Source: Gyrodactylus bullatarudis
Lineage: Eukaryota > Platyhelminthes > Monogenea > Gyrodactylidea > Gyrodactylidae
DNA length: 64,000 nucleotides
Assembly (NCBI GenBank): GCA_012064415.1
Contig: SSNU01000096.1
Span: 171,953-235,952 of the forward strand
Direction of reading: 5' to 3'
Of the stretch, positions 36,801-62,371 are shown one piece after another (positions within the stretch are counted from its first letter, which is position 1; each line of letters starts with the position of its first letter). The translations under genes were made by a program, and so were the position numbers. The notes under the pieces are model-generated. The model had not been told where the DNA came from and did no database searches. It saw only the letters and a list, made by a program, of their open reading frames with translations.

Positions 36801-39800
36801 GGTCATTGCGCCTAGACCCGGGAGAGGTGATAAAAGTTGAATGTGAATTCCACGATGGAACCCGGGTAGACCTTCAGAATACTGGAGCCGTACTTTTTTC
36901 ATCGAAAAGTTCTTATAAAAAGTACCTGGATAATAAGCATGACTTTGCCAATTACGATCCAGATGTTAGAAGGGAACTGTTGAATATGAAGGAAACCCTG
37001 TCAAATAGATCCTTTGGATTTGTACAGAGAATCCATAGTATTTTGACAAAGGAAAAGTGTACGTATAAATCAAACGTTTATGAAAGGGAGTTCTAAAAAT
37101 TTTTCTCTTTAGACTCCGATCAAAAGACAGGTCAAATTTGGAAAATATTCGAGACCGGCTTCTGGTACAATCTCATAGGTGCCTATGATCTAACTGTAGA
37201 ACTTGGCAGTTACACCAATCTCTCCCCTGTTATCTATACAAATAGTGAATACATCAATCCAATGGCCGAAGTGAACCTTTTCCGCTACATTGAGAGATCA
37301 AAGATCCTGTTGAGTAACCTGTTACTGCAAGACTTTGAGATTGAAGCACTCCAAAATGATGCCCAATTCCATCAGGACTGGCCAGAGGGAATGATGAGTC
37401 CGTACTTTTACAGTAGTAAAGTTACGAAAAAGTACCATGAAATAATTGAGATGCTCTTTGAAGTGAACCTGGCTTCAGCTATGCACAAATCTTCGTTCAA
37501 CATCCTCATCGATTTGCATTCCGGCAAATTAATGGCTATTGTAAGTGGAATTATTTCAAAATAATCATTACCAAAGACGGGAATTTTTTAAATCATAAAA
37601 TAGCTGTTTTATTTATTGGCATGAAATACTTCTGCCCTCAAATCACAAATATTCTTCGTTCCTAAAAACGGAAGCGCAATGATTTCAAATGGGTTCGAAA
37701 TTCCAGTAGTAAGGTATCTAATCCATTGGATTAGAAGGAAAGGCTTGTTATTCATATACTTTTTATTGTTTACATTGTTTGATAAGAAAATCTAGAAGAA
37801 AATTAGCAAAAAGAATATAACTTTTTTGAAAAATGGCAAAATTACACTGTAGGCATTCTAATCAGTTTTCAATGCTCATTAAAATATCAAAAAATAACCG
37901 CCTTATTATTCATATCAAGACTGAGTTACATTTGTTACTTAAATTTCATTGGTCGAAGCTGTACAGTACCTCAATTCTCTCTCTATATATGCTTCTTCTC
38001 GTCAAGGAACCTTTTAACTGATGTATCACAAAGGTAATAGTTTAACATAGTTTTAAAAACATGTATGTATTTTAACATGTATTTTAACTCACTAATTTAT
38101 TTGCTCTAGTTTAACCCATAATTTTGTTACGAAAAATTGATAGACTATAGACCCAGTATCTCAGTAAATCATAACTGAATCATATTAGAATAAATGTGTA
38201 ACAAATAGATGACAATTTGCCCATAATTCTATTGTTTCAATACAGGTTGGCCGAAAATTTCTAGCGGAAGCCAAGAGGCACTTGACTATGATATTAGATA
38301 ATCTTGAAAATAACCTTGAGAGCTTATCAGAGGAGACGTTACTCTATGAACTAATTAAAGTCAAAATTTGTCTCAGTCAATACGACAGGTCTTTAGATGC
38401 ATTCAACAAGACCGTCATAAATCAATATTATTCCTTTGACTTACACCAGGAACGCTATGAGTTCTACCAGCTCAGTTTTCGTCTCCTCAACTTAAACTTG
38501 GATGTCCATCTCGATAAGAAGATTATCAAATTCGAGTTTGAACGCATAACTGCAACAGTATTGAACCTAAAGCTTATCTTGGCCAACCTAATTATGGGAG
38601 ATCGTTTTCTAACATTGCACGATGAAACCCTCAAGGATGGCGACGACAAGACAAATATACACCTCTTTCTACTCAAAGTATCCAATGAGTTATTGCAAAG
38701 TTTTGACCAACGACCCCCTATTGAATTAACATCGTTGGATATGAAAGATTCGAATAGCTTCCGTCTGATTATGAGTCGTAATTATTGGCTGAAAAAATTG
38801 TGCCAAATCATGAATAGATTTTTTATTGATAACTTTGGCAACAACAAAATACCAGAACCCTTTATGTGTCAAATGCTTAAGGCTAGTCCTCTAGTCAATA
38901 GTCCAAAGTATTGTTATGATAATAGCATTCTGCTCAAATCAAAACCATTCCCTGTCGACTGTTTCTATTCCCCAGCGATAATTGGTCATGTCATCAAGCA
39001 ATGCATGTCCTCAATTAAACATTGCTTCATCACCGAAGGTAAGTAAGAAGCACTATTTTGATCTTTACTCCTTGATCCATAAAAGTGGAGCCTTCGACCT
39101 TGAAAAAAACCATGAATAATATTCATTGAATATATTTTTATTTTAAAACTTTTTGAAAGTTCTTAATAATTGAGTTAAAACAGGAAAAATATTATTTTGC
39201 TATATTTTACTGCATAAAATTACTGAATACAATTGATAAAATATTAAAATAAAAAAGTTTTAAAATTTGTTTATATCAGAAGGATTTAAAAATTAAAACT
39301 CGACAATACATGGTAAAATGATTTGATATATATATTTGTATCACAAAGATTATTTGTAACTTGAATGAATTACATAGTAAAAATATTCATTCAAATTCAG
39401 CCATTTTATTTAAAACTCGAGTACAATACAAAAAACCTCATGTGTCATTCTACATTTCAGGCATTGGATACTTGACAGATTTCCTCTTCTCAGAATACTT
39501 CTACTTTCTTCCCAAGAATAAAAAATATCGAAATTTCACTACCAACACTAATCCAGATGATCTATTCCCCTTTCCCGGGATTAGAAGTGAAGTCAAAGAG
39601 TTCCTTATCCAGCCTGAGGACAGACGTTCATTCTTATCAGATAGCTATCTTTATCATGATAATGGTTTTGTGTGAGTTTCTTTATCTCCCCATTATTTAA
39701 ACAAACAAACAAAAGACCCCCTAATTTTTAATACAAAAAGCCTAGAGATATTAGCAGGTGAATATTTCAACCAATGAGAATAAAGAAATAATGAAATTCT

Positions 39801-42800
39801 GATTGGTGGTTCAATATTCTTTTAAAATTTCACCATTCCTTTAGCTTCTTTAAGCCAGGATGGAACATCCAGATTGACGCTTCAGTCAAGATCAATTACC
39901 TGGATTATGATAAGGAAACGGGGAAACTATCCGAGCAATCTCTTCGTGATTGGTTATCTCAGATTCCCGATGTAAACCAGCGCCATGAATGTCTCACAAC
40001 GTTTGCCAATGAAATACTTACCGATGAACTTGTTCTTTCCTTCACTGAAAGTCTGATCAAATTTGTCAACTTCAATGCGATCACCAGTGAGAGAGTCAAA
40101 AGGTTCTTCAGGTGTATTATTGCTAGCTTGGGACCGGTTGTCACATTCCCGTGGATAGAAAAGATTTGTGACTGCCTCTTAATGATTGACGAGGATGTGC
40201 GATTGGAGAATAACGGCATTAATGAATTTCTCGGCCCTTCCTGGGTCCTAAGCATTTTACAAAGTAAGTTTTGATTTTTGCGGCTATTTTTTGACATTTT
40301 AAACAAAATATATAGTTCATTCATTTGAACAAAAATCTCAACAATTTTATTTCTCTTCAATTTACATGTCTCTTTATAGTTTTTAAAATTGATAATATTG
40401 TCAGCATTGTCAGAAAATCATCTACAATATTCTGCTGATTGGCAGAACCATTTGACAGAGCGTATGATTCCAAGGATTCTTATAAAGTGTGAGACAAGGT
40501 GTCTCCTCGTCTCCCTGTTGAATCCCCGCACTAAAATCAATGAAAAATTATCCGACCAGCTAGTCGGCATTGATTTCATGATAAATTTCCTTGAAGACGT
40601 GGTAACAGAAGATGACCTGCTCTTGAATACTCCCGAATCAGATCTGCTGGAGATCGACCAATGTTCTGAGGTTAACTCTGAAGGTGATCAAAGTCCGAAA
40701 AAGTGTACGTTTTTTTCTTTATTTTAAAAAGTTATAACTTTTACCCCCCCCTCTCTAATGCATCTAGTTTACAAGTCAAAGGAAACTTTTGAGGAGATTA
40801 GTAAAATAAGTGAGGTTGGAGGTCCACGCCAGCGACTGACGAGAATCTACCAATGTTTTCTCAATGACTTTGGAGCCGGTGCTCTGTCTCCTCTCTGGAA
40901 GTTTACAAAGCACCTCATCTATGACACCTCTGAGAAATCCTCCTCGAAATGCCAACATTCTGCAATATCCAAGGTGTTTGTGGATAGCTTGAGAGGAGAC
41001 GATTGTCCCTACTGTCTCAGTGAGAATTACCTACCCAAGAATCATCGGACCTTTATGGCCCATAGCTTACAAATCTCCATTATGAATCAATCGATACATT
41101 TGAGCTGGCCCCTCCTGCAGGAGTTCTTCCAACTGCATGGAGTCAATGTCTGGCTGCGCTGGCACAATAGCTCATCAATTTGGTACCGTGACCTCAGTTA
41201 TCATTTACTCAATTATCTCTCTCGAATTTCCTGTCAGAGGTTTGCCCAGGCCTCCTTTAATTATCCAGAGATTTTCAACTTAAAAAATGCCACTAAAAGT
41301 GCCCTTATAACTATGACGAAAAAGAGGAATCCCTTACCAGATGATCTCTTCCTAGAATGGAGTAGTCACGTCGATAATTATTTCGGCGAGAAAGTCTTAT
41401 TCGACGTGAGTCTATCTTGAATTAATCCTAATATTAATCCCTCATTCTATCATAAATCTTTGTGCACTTGTGACCTTAAGGAACTGTTTACATTACAATT
41501 TCCTATGTCAACGTGTAGTTTTAATGAAAAAATACATTGTTGATGCCTTTACACATTACAATTGATTGTTGATTATGAGCAATCTTACCTACCCTTTATT
41601 CTTTGCAATCCATAGCAGTGTCGTATTTCTACTCTCACAGAACAAGGTTTATGCAATGTCTTTAGATCTTTCATTGTTTATCATGACATGGAAAATAGAC
41701 TAAAAACTCTAATTCATACTCATTCATAACTAGGGTGGAAAATAAATGGAATAAAATATTGAAAAATATCTTAAAAATATCTTAAAAATGGCAAATAAAT
41801 CGCAATTTTTTTTTGAAAATGGAAAAATGGAGGGGAAATTTTAGTCCAGTGCGTTAGCATACGAAATACAAGTTTCTTTTTTGAATTTTTAATTCTTATC
41901 ATGAAAATACTTTAGTTTTGAAAAATCTTTTTCAACATAAGCTGAAATCGGCTTCAAACTCAACAAATGATTGTACTCCATAGTACTAATATTTTCATCT
42001 TCCAGTTTTACATTTTTTGAATTTTTTTCGGTTTCGCTGGCTTTTCAAGTATCCTTTTTAAAGGATCCTCTTCGTTTCCTTAACGAAGTTTTATAATTCT
42101 TCATTTTTTATTCAATAGTTTTTAATAGCTTCAACCCATTTTGTAGTGAACGGAGTTGGAGGCCTTTTCAAATCTGAGAGCAAATTTCTGCGTGATTTAT
42201 TTTTAATGGTGCCTTAACAGAGCCTAGGTAAGAAATTAATAGGAGAAGATGGGAAACTGAGACAAAAGAGAACACTAAAGGATTGGAAAAAGGGGAAAAA
42301 ATAGAAACTTGAGATTAAAATCGCAAAATTATCTAGGAAATTAAAAGGTGTAAAGAATTAATTTTTTGATATTTTTTTAAAAAAGCACAGTTGATTATGA
42401 TATCAAAAATCGCAAAATTTCCACCCTATTCATAACACATTAAGGGGTAACTTTGTGAGGTTAGTAACTAACTTTTGTTAGGGGATATTATTGGGAAAAA
42501 CTGCTATCGCTAAAAAAATGAAAAATACTATTCATTGAATAGTTATTAACCTATCAAAGTAACCCCTTAAGGGTTATGAAATGAGGATAAATAGAAAATC
42601 TATTGGAAATTCTGAATGCAATTCCTTTCCAAAAATATCCAATTCAGGTCAAATAAACTGATGATTCCAAAGTGAGGGGGACGATTAAACGTTGTTTTTA
42701 GGATCAAGAAAATCAAATATACCAAGTTAGACTTCACAAATGTTGAAAGAATTCTAGTAAAAGTTTAAAATTATAAGAATCATGAGATGCTATTCTAATC

Positions 42801-45113
42801 CAGTAAAAATATTGCATACAACTTTTTATCCTTCCTATATTTCAAGATTCTGCGTGTAAAACACATGGATGTGTGACGTTAGGGCATGAAGTTGCCTTTA
42901 CATCCATACATAATACAAAATTCAATAGTAGGAAGAGAATATATTAAATCACTAGATGTACATTTCTAAAAGGATCATCAGTGGTAATTCTTCAAAAATG
43001 ATATAAGTTAAGAATTCATTCAAGATAATATTTTACAAATCATGAAAGAAATAGTAAAGTCAAAGAAAATAATAATAAAATGCAAGCTGAAAAAACACCA
43101 AAACTCTCCAATAAATAGCAACAGTGGAGAGAAAAGTGAAAAAGCTCACAAATTGATTTTTAGGGTCTAATGGGATCTGATAGTACATTATTATTTTAAT
43201 ACTTTATCGCGAATTAACCAAAAAAAAACTTGCGTAAACTACTTGCAAGTAAATAAAAAAATAAATAAAAATTTAAAAATCATTTTATATAATGCTAAAA
43301 TTAAACTAAAACATTGATGTAATTTCAAAATTATCCGGTTATTTTTGACCTTGGCAAATTTTTTTGTTTTTAAATGGTTTTTTAGAATAGAGCGAATAGC
43401 TGGTTAAAATTAGAAAAAAAATACATTTAGTTTTATGTTAAACTTTAAAAGTATTCACTCCTCACCTCTAACATTCGATAACAATAATGATTTATAAATC
43501 ATTAGTTAACTTGTGAAATTTGCTTTTTACATATCTTGTTGCATGAAATTTTTGAGATGCTATTTTCCACTCGTTCCAATAAAAAACTATCGATTACACA
43601 CACAGGTGATTCAATCTTGATTTATCGACCACGTTTTTCTACTATACACTTGGTCCAAGTTGTTTGTTTACAATCTTTGTGTATTACAAGTTACCGTGAT
43701 GGAAAAAGTAAACCATTGATATTATCAAGTATTTTTCTTGGTCTTGTCTTGTTACTCGTGTATGTGACCCCTTTTTATTGACAAATAATAATTATTATTA
43801 TATATTATAATATATAGTTTGGGTAAAATATACTCAAAACTCTATTATTTCTCATAAACTTTTGACACTTTATGCACTTGGATGACCTCTCATGAAATAA
43901 GTAATTTCAAGGTTTACGCTATCTCTAGAATTTACATCATCTGATGTGAGGCCTCAACTATCCCCGAATTTTATGTGTCTCTAAATTATCAGTTCCTTTT
44001 TTCGTTCTTAGATTTGGAAAACACTTAAAATAGAGCTGGTTAATCTGCTATTCCTGGCTGACTCAGATTTGTCAGAGGAGACAAAACTATTTGTGGAACA
44101 GAATAAGAGTGTAAGCTTTCTAAGCTTTGTACAATAAACCAATTTCTTATAAATTTTATGCTTCTATTCAGGCTCTCAGCTGTACAAAGGTGTCGTCGTC
44201 GTCAGGACAGGAAGATGATACATCCATTAGTCTCTTATATTCATCCCTATCAAAGCTTAAAGCAATCAACTCTTGCTATCTCAGTAACCTCAACCGGTGT
44301 GTAGACATTTACGGAGACGATTATCCAACACCTGCCAAAATATTCAAGGACCTGGCTCCAATTCTCACTGATTTCTCCAACAGCAGTCTTCCAATAAAAA
44401 CCCTACGGAGTTTCTTCTACCTAAAGAATCCTTCCAGGGCTAATGAGGCCAAGCCAAAGTTTTACTCTGGCATCTATCTGAACTATTTGCCCACTTTTAA
44501 GAGGTTTGTTGAAACCGAAATGACCCTGGAACAAATCAAGCTAGTCATTGAGGGCCTCGATTATTTTCTTCGCCATTCCAGCTGGAATGTTCGCTGCATC
44601 GGCATAATTCTGATGAAAAATTGGCTGAGTAGAAACTTTATCTGGCTCTGGGCCAATGACCAGGCCACATCTGAATTAGTAAACCAGATAATCGAGAAAC
44701 TATCCCAGTGCCTGGAAGATGACTGGAACGATGTCTATGACCAGGCCGTTGGTGCTCTCACTGATATCTTTCAATTACGTGCCCGGGAATGTAACCCGTG
44801 TAAAATCAATGAGTTTCTCAACCTATCAAAATCTGACAACCGAAAGACTTGCCAGAGAGGTGTCTTGGGCCTTTGTGCAGTTGTCCTGGCAAATCCACGT
44901 TCAACACCAACGTATCTACCTGGCATCCTGTCTACTCTTTCGAGAAAGCATGCTGGTCCCTTGGAAAAGTATAGTCTCACTGTTAGAGCCACTCTAAACT
45001 CTTACAAGGAGACCCACCAGGATGACTGGGAGAATAGCCATAAAGTCCACTTTACAGAGGACCAACTTCTTGATCTCCAGTCAACTTCCCTTGCCCCAAT
45101 GAACTATATTTGA
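33822..45113 (+). CDS. PSME4: Proteasome activator complex subunit 4 (PA200/Blm10)
   Basis: Sixteen exons with consistent phase: 33822-34012, 34039-34179, 34205-34291, 34357-34563, 34592-35051, 35094-35474, 35611-35776, 35838-37058, 37113-37540, 38246-39038, 39461-39671, 39845-40263, 40405-40704, 40768-41405, 44012-44110, 44172-45113. They encode about 2227 residues, longer than human PSME4 (about 1843) and nearer yeast Blm10. It is a HEAT-repeat solenoid that caps the 20S proteasome. The N-terminal DLQLPWEVFY and the C-terminal THQDDWENSHKVHFTEDQL are family signatures. The last residues are NYI, in place of the usual YYA/YYX gate-opening tail, so the penultimate tyrosine is kept. Short introns of 26, 25 and 28 nt sit beside a 2.6 kb intron 14 holding a Penelope repeat. 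It faces SRBD1 across 97 bp. Confidence 0.92.
42905..43167 (-). mobile_element. Penelope-like terminal repeat (copy 3, inverted)
   Basis: The reverse complement matches 26287-26480 closely, including the shared words 'tctccactgttgctatttattggagagttttgg' split over several blocks and 'ccactgatgatccttt'. It also matches 260-420. It lies in the last large intron of PSME4. Solo terminal copies like this are common for Penelope-like elements, which are often 5'-truncated. Confidence 0.6.
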
Positions 45114-46126
45114 CAATAGATTGACATATTTTTCCTTCACATCCATGTATTCTATCCTATTCAAATATCGTGATTGTTTGTACCCTTTTTTTTGAAAAAA
45201 TAAAGCCAATTTTTCTCAAGCATTTTTCTCTAAATACTAATACTCCAATAAAAAATTACGATACATAATTTTCATTCAAAATATTAGCGTGGAAAAGCTT
45301 GAATGAATTCTGTTGTTTTTTTTTGTTTGCATGCCATTACTTGTGTTTAATGTGTTCATTTTCTTTAATATTCATCATCATTACTTTTGAGTAATTAAAA
45401 TATGTCATAGTGCATCACCTATACTTTCCAAGATGATTATCTTTACAATTACATTTCGTTCTTGGTTCGTCTCCTTTGGCAATAGATTAGTCCATGTCAC
45501 TAAATGTTACAGCTTACCAATAATAGATACCACTAATTAGTTACAATCAAACCTGTTGGATATATTACCTAAGCACCTCAAACGAAAGAATTGTTAGAGA
45601 TAAGTAATCAAAATATTTTCAATTCAAGAAGATTAATGCTTAAAACAAATCTGATTTATTTCAAAATTTCTATATATGTAAGTAGAATGCGAACCACAAA
45701 AAATCATGATAAAGTAACTACAGCTTTGAAAAAAATCATTAATTCATAAATGTTGAGTTATTATTCTTATAACTGCTTGGGCGCTATTGTCTTTGAATTT
45801 CCCTCATTATCAATCTTTCAGTATGTATACATTCCTATGGGAAGTGTTTTCGTCATCAAGTTTCTCTCTGTCTTTGAATTCTGATTACAAAAATATATAT
45901 GCATGTTTTTAAATTGACTAAACCCCTCTCCTCCTTCTGGCTCCAACGATAAATCGATTCTAATATTCACAATTTAAATACAGTTTGAAATTATTTACAC
46001 ATGTAGTAATAATAACTTGTTGTCAATTTGCTGAGCATCCAGATGAAAATATGAAGGTTGAGAAATAAAAGAAACTTGTCTGCATTATTGATTGTATCAT
46101 CATTGATTAGTTTATTCTTGTGGATA
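45114..46126. other. Tail-to-tail intergenic region
   Basis: It lies between the stop codons of PSME4 and the tetraspanin gene. It contains AATAAA near 45200 that would serve PSME4, and a fragment of a dispersed repeat at 45548-45620. No coding segment is seen. Confidence 0.55.
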
Positions 46127-58637
<12,511 letters not shown>

Positions 58638-58799
58638 CTCGCTTAGTTTAGTTATTCAAGACTGGCCTCTTTGAACAAATTCAATTTGTCGGCTCAAATT
58701 GCCGCACAGATTTAATGGAAAAATTCAAATGAAATCATGTTTTTTTAATCTATCAAAGTCACAAAAATCTTTGCCGATTATTCAATTTAATAAAATAAA

Positions 58800-60301
58800 A
58801 TGTACTCTGACTTTGAGAGTCTCAAACAAGCCCTTGCAAAGAATAACCAAACTCATATTCTTAGTAAATTTGATGTAAACAATTCCACTCATGTAAATTA
58901 TCTCTTGGATACGTTTTCGTCTTTAAACGTGGACAAATATTGTCAATCAATTCAGGTAAATCAAGCCCCTTTAATTTTGGTAGAGCAATCTAAATTCTGA
59001 GAAAAGAGAAAAAGAATTTTTCCTCCCCCCTAGAAGCCAAGACTTTTGTTCTCATGATGACCTTTCAAAAGAAGAACTAAATGAACTTGCCGAAATTGGC
59101 CTCAAAGCTCTCTCTGAGAATAAAGTTGCTGTTATTTTATTATCAGGGGGACAGGGAACTCGCCTTGGAGTTGATTATCCCAAAGGTATGTTTAATGTTG
59201 GTCTACCAAGTGAAAAGTCACTCTTTCAATTGCAAGCGGAACGCTTGTCTGCGCTTGCCAAATTAGTTGAGAAGAAATTCAATAAGAGGTGTCGAATTCA
59301 ATGGTATATTATGACGTCAGACTTTACCTGTGACCAGGCCAGAGACTTTTTCAACTCAAACAATAATTTTGGCTTTCCCCAATCTGACATTATGTTTTTT
59401 GAACAGTTTACAGTGCCTTCTGTTTCATTTGAAGGTAAATTCCTGATGAGAACCGATACTAGACTGGCCCAATCACCCGATGGAAACGGTGGTATCTATA
59501 GGGCTCTCCGAGAAAGAGGCATCTTAAAAGATATGGCCAACAAGGGAATTGAGCATATCCATGTTTATTGCGTCGACAATATCCTCATAAGGATGGCCGA
59601 TCCAGAATTTATTGGATACTGCATCAAGAGCAAGGCTGACTGCGGTGTAAAGACTGTGGAGAAGAAGAATCCTTATGAATCTGTCGGCGTTGTTGGCCTC
59701 GCCAATAATCTCAATAGAATTATTGAATATAGTGAAATAACCAATGAGTTGGCTGAAGCAAAAGATCCCAGCCACCCTGACAAGTTACTCTTCAGGGCCG
59801 GGAGCATTTGCATCTTTTATTTCAACAAGAAATTCATCGACATGATGGCTACCGAAGAATTTGAGACCAAAATACCATTCCACTTTGCTAAGAAAGTCAT
59901 TCCCATCTGGGACGGGGAGAAGACTGTGAAGCCAACTGAGCCTAATGGATTTAAATTGGAAAAGTTTATCTTTGACGTGTTTCCTTTCGCCAAGTACGTC
60001 CAATAACTTGAGTGACCTTTTTTCTCTCTTAAGAAAGCTAGCCATTTGGAATGTTGATCGAAAGGACAACTTTTCAGCCCTGAAAAACCCCTCTTGTAAA
60101 TTGACAGAGTGTCCTGAGACAAGTAGAAAATCCCTGCTTGACCAGCATAAGAGGTATGCCGAAAGGGCAGGCGCCATCTTCACAAATGATGACTCCATTC
60201 TGGAAATTGACCCCGCTGTCAGCCTATTCGGTGAAGTGAGTCTTTTGTATCTATCAAATTTAATAGCAGCTGCATCACGCATAATAAGAAAGTACTTTTA
60301 A
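58800..60301 (+). CDS. UAP1: UDP-N-acetylhexosamine pyrophosphorylase
   Basis: Three exons (58800-58955, 58984-59993, 60034-60301) encode 477 residues. The nucleotidyltransferase signature LLSGGQGTRLGVDYPKGMF is at about 98-117. Further matches are WYIMTSDFT, SPDGNGGIYRAL, HVYCVDNIL, EKFIFDVFPFAKKLAIW and ENKVAVIL. It makes UDP-GlcNAc from UTP and GlcNAc-1-phosphate in the cytosol, for chitin, N-glycans and GPI anchors. Intron 1 is 28 nt and is needed to keep frame; intron 2 is 40 nt. The protein lacks about 45 C-terminal residues of the human enzyme. The frame reads EVSLL where human has EISPL, then runs about 18 unrelated residues to a stop. A distant last exon is possible, since a GTGAGT lies at 60236, but none was found. 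Confidence 0.9.
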
Positions 60302-61470
60302 AAGAAATTAATTACACTTATTTTCAAGAATTTAGAGTTTATGAATAATGTCAGGTTGTCTGGAATTAACCGTGCGACTATGAATGTCAAAAATCAGCCG
60401 GTAATTCATCAAATAGAATAAAAAATATGTCAGCATGATACGTGAATGTGATTTTCAAAAGATTTACAGTATACCCAGATTTTGTTTCGCCAATCAGAAG
60501 ACTGCCAGAGAGAATGAAATTCTTATAGATTTTACACCTTAATAATACTACCACAATTGTTGTTTACTAGTTATAAATGATTTTATTATTTTTACTAAAA
60601 TAGAAATTTACCGAAACGTGTATAAATATTTTTCTCTTGATAAACTTACTTATGAGTAGTTTTGTTATTTTTGAATGAAAAGATCATGTGTCCAAATTTA
60701 CAATCTTGATTGAGAAATCTCTTTAAAACATCTTGAGTGTAGCTTTGGGGAAATAGTAGTGGTTGTGTCATTGTAAAATTGTGTAACAATACAATGTAAT
60801 CAATAAAGTCTCACATGTAACAATAAATAAATATACAGCTCTCAAATATTGTTACAAAATGTTCAGCCATCATTGTTATTTATTGAAACCGACAAGTGTT
60901 TGTTTGCAACGTTTATTATTACTACTACTATTTTCTCTCAATACGAGCTATTTTAATAGCAGTGATCAATGAAGAGAATTTACCTTGAAATCATAAAAAT
61001 AGCTCAGATTAGTCGAGATTTCAACGTGCAAACCAGAGTGAAAAGTGTGTCTGATTAGCATATCCTCTCACGTCTCTCTTTAAATGAGAGAATGTGGCCA
61101 GACAATAATTTGAAATTGTCGAGAGTTTTGACGCAAAATCTAATTATCATCAACATTGTTTAGCGTTTGTGTGAGTATGCAAGTAATATATTATATATAT
61201 GGATAGTTCTAAAGTAAATTCGTGTTGCCAATGGTGATAACTAGAGAATAGACATTTTGTAATTAGAACAAAAAAAAGTTTATTATACGTACGTACGTAA
61301 ATTTTGTGTGTTGTGTAATAGTAATCTTTATTCATCTCCTCATTAATAATAGTAATAATCCTCTGATAATAAATTACATTTGAGCTCATTGCTTAGTTAA
61401 AAAAAAGATAGTTTGTCGATTATGCAAATGTATGTAGAATGATCCGATTTCAAGAATATTTCAAGGGAAA
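60302..61470. other. Tail-to-tail intergenic region between UAP1 and CLIC
   Basis: AT-rich, with AATAAA near 60801 on the + strand and a short TA run near 61188-61200. No coding segment is seen. A missing last UAP1 exon was looked for here and not found. Confidence 0.5.
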
Positions 61471-62241
61471 TTAAGCGGCACGCGAATAAGGAAGAACAAG
61501 GCGATCTGACTCCAGGTTGTGAAGTTGAATTTTACCAGGAAGACGTTTCTTTTCGTTGTAATGCCATAGAATGTCCCGATCTGCCGGACATGAATTGATA
61601 AAGGCAGGAGTCTTGTACATTAATTGAACATAATTCCAAATAGCCGTAAATTCCGATGGAATGTCCCATTGATAATAAGAGTAGAGGACTACACGCAAAT
61701 GTTGGAGTTTAGGCATCAGTAGGCAGTCTGGATAGGACAAATTGTCACTCAAGAGATATTTTCCCTTGGTCGACGAAAGGAAACTATTCAAGTGTCCTAA
61801 AGCTGTCATAAGCGGTTTTTTGGCAGTTCCATTCAGCAGAAAGATCATCATATTCTTGTAGACATCCTCAAACGACTTTTCTGCTTCACGAACCTCATTA
61901 GAGAGACGAACACTCTGCAAATCTTCAATCTGGAACATGTCCATCAAAGTTTCTAACTCATCAGTTGTAGATGCAACTAGGCCACTAAGATTTTTGTCTT
62001 TATATGATCCGGATTCTACCCAAGCAGCAGGAAGGCGTCTAGCTGCATTCAACTCTTCATAGTTGAATGGAGGAGACTCTAACGAGACCGGAGTGACTCT
62101 CAAGTCAATGACTCCCTTTTGAACCAGAGTGTAAAATACCATGAACCATTGTTGGTCAATAAGGGAGGCGCCCTTTTCTTCTCTATTGGAAGGGGCACAT
62201 TTGATAAATAATTCGATCAGGGGAATGTTATCGCCAGTCAT
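61471..62241 (-). CDS. CLIC: CLIC/EXC-4 family protein (chloride intracellular channel-like)
   Basis: A single exon encodes 256 residues with a glutathione-transferase-like fold. The start IPLIELFIKC and WFMVFYTL match the thioredoxin-like half of invertebrate CLIC/EXC-4. The C-terminal half has LSYPDCLLMPKLQHLRVV, FTAIWNYVQLMYKTPAF and SCPADRDILWHY, close to Drosophila Clic. The family acts in tubulogenesis, membrane association and redox chemistry. The active-site position that is CPFS in vertebrates and CLFC in flies reads SLID here, so the glutaredoxin-like cysteine is lost. The start is the ATG at 62241. It faces EMC3 across 130 bp. Confidence 0.9.
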   Translation of the reverse strand: MTGDNIPLIELFIKCAPSNREEKGASLIDQQWFMVFYTLVQKGVIDLRVTPVSLESPPFNYEELNAARRLPAAWVESGSYKDKNLSGLVASTTDELETLMDMFQIEDLQSVRLSNEVREAEKSFEDVYKNMMIFLLNGTAKKPLMTALGHLNSFLSSTKGKYLLSDNLSYPDCLLMPKLQHLRVVLYSYYQWDIPSEFTAIWNYVQLMYKTPAFINSCPADRDILWHYNEKKRLPGKIQLHNLESDRLVLPYSRAA

Positions 62242-62371
62242 CAAAGTATTCGATTATCAGGTTTTTAAAAATTATATTCAAATTAATGTTTGCGTATTTT
62301 TTAAGAAGTAAATAAAAAACTAAAAGTGTTTTAATATTTGATCCATTCGAAAATTTTTATCCAAGCTTAAT

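Noticed and set aside
37684..37720. 'gggttcgaaattcc' as a tRNA T-arm
   Set aside because: No matching acceptor stem, D-arm or anticodon arm around it; lies in a PSME4 intron.
60236..60241. GTGAGT after GGTGAA in UAP1 as a splice donor
   Set aside because: No acceptor and exon encoding the expected C-terminal segment was found downstream, while the frame read straight through keeps one more family match (EVS) and reaches a stop. Kept open as a finding.
59785..60282. 165-codon frame on the - strand across UAP1
   Set aside because: Antisense shadow of conserved UAP1 codons, spanning a UAP1 intron.
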